22,029 nt of DNA, taken from an uncultured Verrucomicrobia subdivision 3 bacterium (lineage in GTDB: Bacteria; Verrucomicrobiota; Verrucomicrobiae; Limisphaerales; UBA11358). The notes under the pieces were generated by a model that did no database searches, was not told the DNA's origin, and saw only the letters and a program-made list of their open reading frames with translations. The position numbers were made by a program, and so were the translations under genes. Shown piece after piece: positions 16,301 to 22,029 of this stretch. The DNA is taken from contig CAIXPZ010000168.1 of the NCBI GenBank assembly GCA_903921455.1, positions 1 through 22,029 on the forward strand, read 5' to 3'. Position 1 is the stretch's first letter; the number at the start of each line of letters is the position of its first letter.

Positions 16301-18402
16301 GCCGTCACGCCCAGCACGTTGTCTCGCGCAGCTTGGGCGACCACTGTGTTCGTTAAAACACTCACTGATGGATTCGCCGCATAGTTGCTAACCTCCAACG
16401 CGGAATAATTCGGCAGCAACACGTAGGCGTAAGTCGCGTTGACGGGGTTCGTGCCATGATCCAACCAAAGCGTCAGGTAATTACGCGTATAGTCGTTCGT
16501 GTTGTAGCCAGTAGTAATATCTGACTGACTCCCCGTGCGTGCTTCGCGGAGACCGTTCACCGAAGCGGGCAGCGGAAAGTAATACCCGATGTCAGACCCG
16601 CCAACACTACCGGCCAGATGCGCCCAGCTCACGTTGGTCAGGTTCGTGCTCCACCCCAGCACGGCGGGCATCGCCGTGCCGTTGACGCTGAACTCATTGG
16701 TGAACGATGTATGCAGGTTCCGGTTCTCCATTATCGTCTCAATGTCCCGGTTGTCCGTGCTCTTGATGCCCGCTCCGAGACAAACAATTTCATTGTCAAA
16801 CATGAACCACGATTTAATGGCGACCAGTGAATTCCCGTAACTCTTCAATTGCATTCCCGCCGAACCATAGTTGTCCAAAGTGGCACCGCCCACCCACGCG
16901 TTGGTGCTCAGGTAATTCGATCCCGAACCATCGGCCCGGATTTGGCTCGGGTCCACCGTGGTGCCCGGCAGCCGATAAGGATCGACCGTGAACCAAAAAT
17001 TGTCGCCATATTGCAGCAAATCCCCGTTGTAGAGGTAGGTCATCCCGTCACCGGAATACCAGCCGTGTAGATTTGCGCCGTTGATGGTTTCATAGTTGGA
17101 AATGCGCTTCGACGACATCGCGATGCCGAAACCCCATCCCGGCCGCAAATGCACCACCCGGTCCATCTCGGCAAGCGTATAATGGCCTAGTAATTCGGCC
17201 AGCGGCGTGACGGTGCCATCGCTCATCAACTGCTCGGCGGCGGTCATTAAAGGCAGCGGCGCGTTGGCCGCGAAATTGATCGTGGTATCGGCCTGCGCCC
17301 AGTATTTCACGAGGGCGCGCATCAGCGCCGCATCGTTGGTTGGCGCGAATTGGGAGATTTGCAGGATGGTCTGCATCATCTCCTGCCCTTTGGCGTGGTC
17401 ATTACTACCCATGGCCATGCCCCGGCCGCGCACCATGTCCATCATGGCGCCTTTGTAAACCAAAGGCTCGTAGTTCGAATAAACCCATTGGACAATGTTG
17501 GTTTGTTGCGGGTCGGTCACCGTCCAGGTCGAGCCGTTCAGCCATGTCATGAGGATGGCGATGTTTTGGAGCAAAGAAGCACCGTAACCGCCATTGTAGG
17601 GGTGCGTGCTGTGCTGAATGAAGCTACCGTCCACATAAAAACCATCGCCGTTGGTGACATACGGAAATACGCCGCTCAAGGCGTCGCGCGCCAGCACCAA
17701 TTTCGCGGCGTCTTTGACCAGGCAACCGCGCACACCCACGACGTGCGCCTGCCACACGAGGTTTGCAGCGGTGGCCGCGCTGCCACCGCTGCCGACGGCA
17801 GTGCCCTGTTGTGGAGTGGGAGTGAACTTGTTCACGGCCGCCATGTAGTTGGTTATCTGGGCGGCCGAGAGCTGGCTGTAAAGTAACGCGGTAATATCAT
17901 CGAGCGTTTGCGGGATGCCGATCTGCCAATCAAACCAATTGTCGTATTCCGTTGCCGTCGTGCCGTAACGGTTGGCATTCATCCAGTCAAGCCCGTTGCT
18001 GATGTCCGCCAGCAGAGCGGTATTTCCTTGCAAGGTTGATCCATAAGTCACATAGGCCAGGGCCATGTTATAGAGACGTCCGTAACCCGCCGAGATCTGG
18101 GATGAATCCGTGGTGCTGGCCAAGTCGCTCCACAGGTAGGTCCGGCCGGGCGCCGTGTTCAGGCTCGCCCAATAGTTGCTCCCCGACTTTGCGACGGATA
18201 CCACCTCGGCGGCAATCAGCGAATCGGCCAGGCTGTAATTCGTCCCGCCGGTGAGCGACTCGACATACTTCAGGCGCAGCGTGTCATACTGATCCGCGCG
18301 CAGCGTGGTCGTTGCCAATGGAACCATGCCGCCCAGCAAAGCTCCAAGCAGCCAGCCTCGCCGGAACCAACCGCTGGTTTTCAATTGTTTCAGTTTCTTC
18401 AT
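13327..18402 (-). CDS. Giant secreted polysaccharide lyase family 8 enzyme with beta-helix and Ig-like tail
   Basis: The first ~790 of 1691 residues form a PL8 lyase after a signal peptide (basic MKKLKQLKTSGWFRRG, then a hydrophobic stretch and ATTTLRADQ). The toroid domain carries Asn214, His264 and Tyr273 (DGSFIQHSTHPYNGGYG) and Arg327 (VRGRG). Spacings of 50, 9 and 63 equal those I recall for chondroitin AC and hyaluronate lyases. The beta domain shows SNYETINGANLHGWYSGDGM and DPYRLPGTTVD. PL8 enzymes cleave uronate-containing polymers (hyaluronan, chondroitin, xanthan) by beta-elimination; specificity is not readable. The tail holds a G8-like beta-helix module (798-1095), two Big_1-type Ig domains (1103-1201, 1210-1298), a second copy of the module (1313-1612) and a C-terminal module beginning near 1620 (GYLGWILQSQTNAL, GTNWVDV). 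The tail probably binds glycan or the cell surface. The start has AAAAA before ATG and GGAAG 13 bases up. Confidence 0.93.
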   Translation of the reverse strand: MKKLKQLKTSGWFRRGWLLGALLGGMVPLATTTLRADQYDTLRLKYVESLTGGTNYSLADSLIAAEVVSVAKSGSNYWASLNTAPGRTYLWSDLASTTDSSQISAGYGRLYNMALAYVTYGSTLQGNTALLADISNGLDWMNANRYGTTATEYDNWFDWQIGIPQTLDDITALLYSQLSAAQITNYMAAVNKFTPTPQQGTAVGSGGSAATAANLVWQAHVVGVRGCLVKDAAKLVLARDALSGVFPYVTNGDGFYVDGSFIQHSTHPYNGGYGASLLQNIAILMTWLNGSTWTVTDPQQTNIVQWVYSNYEPLVYKGAMMDMVRGRGMAMGSNDHAKGQEMMQTILQISQFAPTNDAALMRALVKYWAQADTTINFAANAPLPLMTAAEQLMSDGTVTPLAELLGHYTLAEMDRVVHLRPGWGFGIAMSSKRISNYETINGANLHGWYSGDGMTYLYNGDLLQYGDNFWFTVDPYRLPGTTVDPSQIRADGSGSNYLSTNAWVGGATLDNYGSAGMQLKSYGNSLVAIKSWFMFDNEIVCLGAGIKSTDNRDIETIMENRNLHTSFTNEFSVNGTAMPAVLGWSTNLTNVSWAHLAGSVGGSDIGYYFPLPASVNGLREARTGSQSDITTGYNTNDYTRNYLTLWLDHGTNPVNATYAYVLLPNYSALEVSNYAANPSVSVLTNTVVAQAARDNVLGVTAANFWSDGTNTVDFITSNRKAAVVTSETNRLLELAVSDPTQTNTGAITVTLNRYATALIAADPGVTVLSLSPQIVVSVAVSGAQGRSFQAQFTIARSSTTSGGPWSAPTTWVSGSVPASTDDVVIATSGSGSVYLDGSNTVHSLIINAGARFSMSNNGTNETLMIDGNLANNGSFIRVGGTPAAANTMIFNGTSSLWTGSGNISTNKISVTVNAGATLDISGLTSGLLFQGGTLALTVNGTLVAGTQVINGNLSTSPSFTLAAGGTLVSANVNGITNDSSCTVYNFNAVNLSPAANYVFNGTANQSTLGLPATVNSLTDNNTGGTVTLGQQTTVAASVTLAGGAKLSLPAGTTSTTPMLMIGGVIQSFGTWGNTGSGAAHIDAIHFAGTGRLSVANGPADAAHSTISPATASIPADGVSTQLITVQTYDANSHLLMLGGSTVVISRASGTGTIGSTTDNGDGTYTATVTSLTTIGSGTFTATMIGTAVGTAVGASSSIVTYTAGPPTTAQSTVTASPTIVRADGLATSTITVTLTDVNSNPVSGKTVSLVQSSGPGTPIIGPPSGASDASGAVTFAVKSITVGADYFTATDTTDSVTLPQTVPVLFVSQSGIVSTTNGGPWSLPATWLGGVVPVSTNDVMIATTGVGYVALDGSNTINSMTINAGAQFSLSYNGTNQMLMLNCNLANYGSIMRVGGTPAVASVMIFNGTPSLWTGSGDVSLNKVSVSVNTGTTLDISGCSTGMTFFNGTLAVTVKGTLIAGAQVIAGFGGAANNTFTLSPGGTLTTANVNGITNDSGCTVYNFKITSLSTTANYVFNGTAAQATIGLPVTVNSLTDNNTGGTVTLGQQTTVTTNVTLAGGAKLSLPAGTTSTANALVIGGLLQAAGTWGNTGSGATHVDATHFAGTGRLSVATGSTIPTTPTPISYSVSGTTLTISWPAGYLGWILQSQTNALNHGLGTNWVDVAGTAGVTLTNLTINPVNATMFFRLRYP
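13567..14466 (-). repeat. G8-like/beta-helix module, copy B (in lyase, C-terminal side)
   Basis: Lyase residues 1313-1612. It opens with GGPWSLPATWLGGVVP and TNDVMIATTGVG, resembling the start of G8 domains (W..tW..g.vP...dvvI). Glycine- and asparagine-rich strands follow: LWTGSGDVS, TTLDISG, TANVNGITNDSGCTVYNF, ANYVFNGTAAQATIGLP. The end is GTWGNTGSGATHVDATHFAGTGRLS. It is clearly homologous to copy A at both DNA and protein level. Confidence 0.85.
14509..15096 (-). other. Two Big_1-type Ig-like domains linking the beta-helix modules of the lyase
   Basis: Lyase residues 1103-1298. Each domain has the invasin/intimin Big_1 pattern: IPADGVSTQLITVQTYDAN then NGDGTYTATVTS, and VRADGLATSTITVTLTDVNSNPV then TDASGAVTFAV-like (SDASGAVTFAVKS). 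They probably act as stiff spacers between the two repeated modules. Confidence 0.75.
15118..16011 (-). repeat. G8-like/beta-helix module, copy A (in lyase, adjacent to the catalytic region)
   Basis: Lyase residues 798-1095. It opens with GGPWSAPTTWVSGSVP and STDDVVIATSGSGSVYLDG, and passes through LWTGSGNIS, ATLDISGLTSG, SANVNGITNDSSCTVYNF and ANYVFNGTANQSTLGLPATV. It closes with GTWGNTGSGAAHIDAIHFAGTGRLSVA. Long DNA runs are shared with copy B, including a 27-base identical block around the NSLTDNNTGG codons. Confidence 0.85.
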
Positions 18403-18469
18403 TTTTTAATATTAACTTCCATTGGTTTCGGGTGGCGTTTCCAACCCCTTAGCACCGCCACCCATCCAA

Positions 18470-18517
18470 ACCGGAACAGCTGATCCGGTCTCGGTGACGG
18501 GAACCCAAACCCGTCAC
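18470..18517 (-). promoter_or_regulatory. Tandem hairpins between the surface-protein and lyase genes
   Basis: The 128-base gap holds two perfect stems in a row. One is 8 base pairs (gtgacggg/cccgtcac, 18494-18501 with 18510-18517). The other is 6 base pairs (accgga/tccggt, 18470-18475 with 18484-18489). Both have eight-base loops. On the minus strand the 8-bp stem comes first and only a short T stretch follows the second. They may act as a partial terminator, a processing site or a 3'-end protector separating expression of the two large genes. Confidence 0.5.
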
Positions 18518-18530
18518 GAAGTCGTTTTGC

Positions 18531-21500
18531 TCACGGCTGCCACTTCAGCCGGTAATACGCCGAGACCGGCGGAATGCCGCCCAGATCGCTGAAGCTGTCT
18601 GTAATGTTGATCACGCCATTGGTCGCGGCGGCGTTGGTCGAAATATCCACCCAACTACTGAGGTTGGTCGAGCGCTCCGTGATATAGCTGAAGTAGGGAA
18701 TGCCATAAGCCGTCAGCAGCGTCGGATTCCCACTGACGAGGCTCGCAATCAAATTCGTCCCCGTCACGCTGCTGCGAATTATGATGTTCACATAGCCAAT
18801 GTTCGTCCCGCCTTGGCCATCGCTGATGCCGTAGCTGATCTGGTCGGCCACGTTTGGGCTGTTGGTGTAACCGAGGTAGGCGTTATTCGTCGTTGCTATG
18901 GTTCCATTCAGGTTGGTCGTCCAGCTTAACGCCATCAGGTTTACGCCGTTGGTGCTCTGCATTGTCACTCCGATCAGTTTCACCGAGTCGTCATCCACGT
19001 CGCTCCAGTTGGTTGCTATGTCAGATAGTTTGATTTTTAACGCCATACCTGCTGTCCGCGTCATCGTCATCATGTTGGCCGATGGCGGGTGGTTGGTGAC
19101 GATTTGATCAATGTTGGTCGAGCTGCCGAGATAGTTGCCATCACCAAGATACGCCACGGTGATGACATTCGCCCCGCGCGGCAAGTTGGTGATGCTCAAA
19201 CTGTTGGCGCTGCCGCCGCTAACAGTGTTCGTGCTGATCGGCCCGTTGGTGGAAGAGAAAACCACGCTGCCGGTGGCGTCTGCCGGCAACGTGGCGATGT
19301 AAACAACACTCTCATTGTAACCGGACGGATTCTTGGTGGAGGTCGCCCCGACGAAAGTGGATGCCGGATTGATGGTCAGCGTGCTGTTGGTGGTCAGCAC
19401 GGTATAGTTCGGGTTGCTGCCCGCCGTCACCGTGATGTTGGACACTCCCACCGCCGAATACTGCGTCACCGTTGTGGCAATCGTCACGTTGACCACGTCC
19501 CCGTTCACCGCGCCGTTCGTCACCGCCGTCAACACGGGGTTCACGTTGCCGTAAGTTTTGGTCTGCGGATTCGCCGTCACCGAGGCGGCCTTGGCGCTGA
19601 TGATGTTGCCGCTCGCTGAACTTCTGTTGGTCAGGCTAGTGGCTCCGGTGCTAGTCATCACCACGCTATTCGAAGAATCGTAGCTGCCCGCCGGGGCCGT
19701 GGCGGTCAGCCGGATATATACGGAACCAGTGGCGCTGCCGCTCACGTTGGTGACAATCGCCGTGCCACCATAAGTTACGCCGCCGTCGCTCGAAACCTCA
19801 AAGCCCGGGGCGGCCGTGTTGGTGATGTTCGCCATCAAACTCGCCCCCGTGACCGCATAACTCTGCGCCGCCGAAGCCGTGCTGTAGATCGTGGAGAACG
19901 CGTTTATAAAATTCGTCGAACCGGTTATGGCAGCTCCGGAACTCACGCCACTAACCGTCAAGACGAGATTCTTTCCGCTAATGGTAAGTGCTCCGGAACC
20001 ACCCGTTCCCAGGTTGCCACTGTTGGTTGCAAAGGTGAAACTACCGGTCAAAGTCGGCGCGGAACCAATGTTAGTGGCCAGCACATAAGTCCCATTACCC
20101 AAAGCAGTCGGCAGGTTGAGATACACCGTCGTGTTGGTAAACAACGAGGTGTTGGTAAAGGTCATGTAGGTGCTATTGCTGTAGCCAGTGGCTGTGGGCG
20201 TGACGGTGAACAAGGCTTTTGCACCTTGATAGTAAGCAACCACGCCGCCGATGAAGCCGGAATTGGTGCTGCCGTAGGTCGCCCCGCTAAGCACATTCAC
20301 CGCGTTGGTTACGCCGGATGAATTGCCATTGATCAGCAGCATGCCACCGTTGACCGTCGTCGTGCCGCTGTAGGTATTGGCGGCACTGATCGTCAGCGTG
20401 CCGGAGCCGGCATTGGTCAGGGAACCGGTGCCGGAAATGACGCCGCTCAAGGATTGATTGGCGGAGCTGGCGTAGTTGAATGCGGCATTATTGGTGATGA
20501 GTCCCGCAAAAGCGCCGCTGCTCAACTGGCCCGCGCTGTTAATCGTCAGCGTGCCCGAGCCAATGGTCAGCGCGCCGCTGACCGTTTCATTCACGCTTAA
20601 TAGAACTTGCGCGACGGTGTTGCTGGCGGTCAGGTTGTTGACCGTCGCCGGCAAGCCGAGGGTGCTTTGATTCGCCGTCCCGTTGAAAACATAGTTCGCG
20701 GTCGTGGACAAGGCGGGTGATCCGGTTTTGGTAAAATTGTAAATCGTGCAAGTGCTGTCATTGGTAATGCCATTGACATTGGCAGTGACGAGGGTGGCGC
20801 CGCCGGCCAGAGTGAACGTGGTAGATGTTCCGCCACCGGTGATCACTTGCGTGCCCGCGATCAGGGTGCCATTGACAGTAAAACTGAGCGTGCCGGCAAA
20901 GAACGCCATCCCGGTGGTCAATCCGGAAATGTCCAGCGTCTTGTCAGCGTTCACGGTGACGGACACTTTGTTCGTCGTAAGATTTCCAGAACCCGTCCAC
21001 AGACTGGGCGCGCCGGCGAAGATTATCGTGTTAGCCGTTCCGGGGGTTCCTCCGGATCTCATGAAGGAACCATTGTTGACTAGGTTGCCGTTGATCGTGA
21101 GATTCTGATTAATTCCGGCGGAGCTCATAGAGAACTGTGCTCCCAAGTTGATGATTAGCGAATTGACTGTGTTGACACTGTCCAAGGCCACAAAACCTAC
21201 GCCAGTAGTGGCTATCACGACATCCTGCCCGCTGGTCGGCACCACCGAGCCAACCCAGGTCGTGGTTGCACCCCAGACGCCGCCAGCGGCCGTGCTGATG
21301 ACCGGGGTGGATGCGACCAAAGCCAACAACTGACCGGTGCCGGCGAAGTCGGTGGCGTTAATGTGCGTGGCCCCGGAACCCGCATTGCCCCAGGTGCCTG
21401 ATGCCTGAAATGCGCCGCCAATCACGAGCGTGAGCGAGGTGGAAGTGCCCGCCGGGAGGCTCAACTTTGCGCCGCTCACCAGCACAACCGAGGAGAAAGT

Positions 21501-22029
21501 CGCTGGCTGCGCCAGCGTGAGCGTCCCGCCGGTGTTGTCGTCGGTAAAGGTATTGACTGTAGCCGGCAAGCCGCTGCCGGTGGCCTGCGCCCCAGTGCCG
21601 GAATAGGTGTAGTTCCCCGCCGTGTCGAACGTGCGGGTGGTGGTCTGAACATTGCCGCTCGCGCCGGAGGCATTGATGCCAGTGGCGTCTGTAATCTGCA
21701 GGCCGCCACCGGAGGCAACGATGAACTTGCTCGCACCGCCCGAATCGGTCACGTTATTCCCATTGAAGTTCAGCGTCGCGCCCGCATTGACCGCCGCGGT
21801 GCCGGTAACCGCTACACTCGAACTCAAAGTCAGCACCCCGCCAGTGTTGGCATTGGTGAAGTTGGCCACCGTGGCCGGCAGGCCGAGTGTGCTTTGCGCC
21901 CCCGTGCCGTTGAAAACATAGTTCGCGGTGGTAGGGAGGGTGATGCCGTTGGTAGAACCGGTATTTACAAAATTGGTAATCGTGCCCAGGGTGCCAATGC
22001 CGTTCGTGATGCCATTCACGTTGGCCGTG
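18531..22029 (-). CDS. Giant beta-helix/MBG/Ig-like surface protein, N-terminus outside window
   Basis: The frame is open to the window edge, so the N-terminus, start and any enzyme domain are missing. Counting from the GTG at 22019, about 1160 residues are visible. Order: a partial beta-helix module (1-236), a G8-like module (239-466), an autotransporter-associated beta-strand repeat (SGVISGTGSLTNAGSG with ANTYSGTTTVNGGMLLING, about 524-565), an MBG-type domain (KTYGNVNPVL, about 808-886), an Ig-like domain (887-977), and a cadherin-like domain (NWSDVDDDS, SYGISDGQGG, about 978-1084). The C-terminal module has ITERSTNLSSWVDIST and ends SAYYRLKWQP. No catalytic motif is visible in this part. 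It is probably an exported adhesin or the tail of a carbohydrate-active enzyme. It lies 128 bases upstream of the lyase on the same strand. Confidence 0.82.
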   Translation of the reverse strand, partial: TANVNGITNGIGTLGTITNFVNTGSTNGITLPTTANYVFNGTGAQSTLGLPATVANFTNANTGGVLTLSSSVAVTGTAAVNAGATLNFNGNNVTDSGGASKFIVASGGGLQITDATGINASGASGNVQTTTRTFDTAGNYTYSGTGAQATGSGLPATVNTFTDDNTGGTLTLAQPATFSSVVLVSGAKLSLPAGTSTSLTLVIGGAFQASGTWGNAGSGATHINATDFAGTGQLLALVASTPVISTAAGGVWGATTTWVGSVVPTSGQDVVIATTGVGFVALDSVNTVNSLIINLGAQFSMSSAGINQNLTINGNLVNNGSFMRSGGTPGTANTIIFAGAPSLWTGSGNLTTNKVSVTVNADKTLDISGLTTGMAFFAGTLSFTVNGTLIAGTQVITGGGTSTTFTLAGGATLVTANVNGITNDSTCTIYNFTKTGSPALSTTANYVFNGTANQSTLGLPATVNNLTASNTVAQVLLSVNETVSGALTIGSGTLTINSAGQLSSGAFAGLITNNAAFNYASSANQSLSGVISGTGSLTNAGSGTLTISAANTYSGTTTVNGGMLLINGNSSGVTNAVNVLSGATYGSTNSGFIGGVVAYYQGAKALFTVTPTATGYSNSTYMTFTNTSLFTNTTVYLNLPTALGNGTYVLATNIGSAPTLTGSFTFATNSGNLGTGGSGALTISGKNLVLTVSGVSSGAAITGSTNFINAFSTIYSTASAAQSYAVTGASLMANITNTAAPGFEVSSDGGVTYGGTAIVTNVSGSATGSVYIRLTATAPAGSYDSSNSVVMTSTGATSLTNRSSASGNIISAKAASVTANPQTKTYGNVNPVLTAVTNGAVNGDVVNVTIATTVTQYSAVGVSNITVTAGSNPNYTVLTTNSTLTINPASTFVGATSTKNPSGYNESVVYIATLPADATGSVVFSSTNGPISTNTVSGGSANSLSITNLPRGANVITVAYLGDGNYLGSSTNIDQIVTNHPPSANMMTMTRTAGMALKIKLSDIATNWSDVDDDSVKLIGVTMQSTNGVNLMALSWTTNLNGTIATTNNAYLGYTNSPNVADQISYGISDGQGGTNIGYVNIIIRSSVTGTNLIASLVSGNPTLLTAYGIPYFSYITERSTNLSSWVDISTNAAATNGVINITDSFSDLGGIPPVSAYYRLKWQP
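20622..21305 (-). repeat. G8-like/beta-helix module, copy C (in surface protein)
   Basis: Residues 239-466 of the visible surface protein. It opens with GGVWGATTTWVGSVVP and GQDVVIATTGVGFVALD, then LWTGSGNLTTNKVSVTVNAD, TLDISGLTTG, TANVNGITNDSTCTIYNF and ANYVFNGTANQSTLGLPATV. It matches lyase copies A and B over the first three quarters and then diverges into an autotransporter-type strand repeat. Confidence 0.82.
21312..22029 (-). repeat. Partial beta-helix module, copy D, with an internal sub-repeat (in surface protein)
   Basis: From the window edge the protein reads TANVNGITN and later the closing part GTWGNAGSGATHINATDFAGTGQL, so it is the second half of the same module. Inside it the NY.F.GTGAQ...GLPATV sub-repeat is present twice, about 105 residues apart (starting near residues 33 and 137), separated by a unit with GATLNFNGNNVTDSGG. 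The first half lies outside the window. Confidence 0.75.

Noticed and set aside
13567..22029. CRISPR array or tandem satellite suggested by recurring words
   Set aside because: The repeats are long, diverged, in-frame protein modules without regular short spacers.
18531..22029. Classical type V autotransporter
   Set aside because: Autotransporter-type strand repeats are present, but the protein ends in a TN..WVD module with no C-terminal 12-strand beta-barrel.

Overview
The window reads as a chromosomal segment of a GC-rich member of the Verrucomicrobiota, probably of the Pedosphaera/Limisphaerales type (subdivision 3). This is inferred from three things. Two giant secreted proteins end in C-terminal modules of a style I associate with this group. 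Its housekeeping proteins look verrucomicrobial. Short dispersed intergenic repeats of a kind common in these genomes are present. No rRNA, tRNA, CRISPR array, prophage or intact insertion sequence is visible.

Left part (1-8241), housekeeping genes. The 3' end of rpsA (+) ends at a strong terminator and converges on a minus-strand run: thyA, a class-V-fold aminotransferase, folA and a small one-helix protein. In this run the aminotransferase stop and the folA start overlap as ATGA. thyA and folA form the usual thymidylate/folate pair, and the aminotransferase between them is unexpected. Next come an AT-rich orphan membrane protein (-), a 37-codon gene relic (-), then ruvX, truA and trmL (+), a site-2 protease (-) and fabI (+). 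The gaps at 3815-3992, 4647-4911, 5323-5400 and 7429-7470 carry dispersed-repeat-like sequence. Most of these genes lack a clear Shine-Dalgarno sequence.

Right part (8492-22029), an accessory locus of four minus-strand genes with short gaps. In transcription order they are a giant beta-helix/Ig surface protein (cut by the window edge), a 1691-residue family-8 polysaccharide lyase, a CE7-like (AXE1) acetyl esterase, and a secreted GH2 beta-galactosidase. The last three have N-terminal secretion signals. Together they look like a system for cutting an acidic, acetylated, galactose-containing polysaccharide outside the cytoplasm. The exact substrate cannot be read from sequence.

The most unusual structure is a roughly 300-residue module, G8-like at its start and then beta-helical. 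It occurs twice in the lyase, flanking two bacterial Ig-like domains, and is repeated whole or in part in the neighbouring surface protein. Duplication or gene conversion therefore appears to have shuffled an adhesion module between an enzyme and its neighbour.
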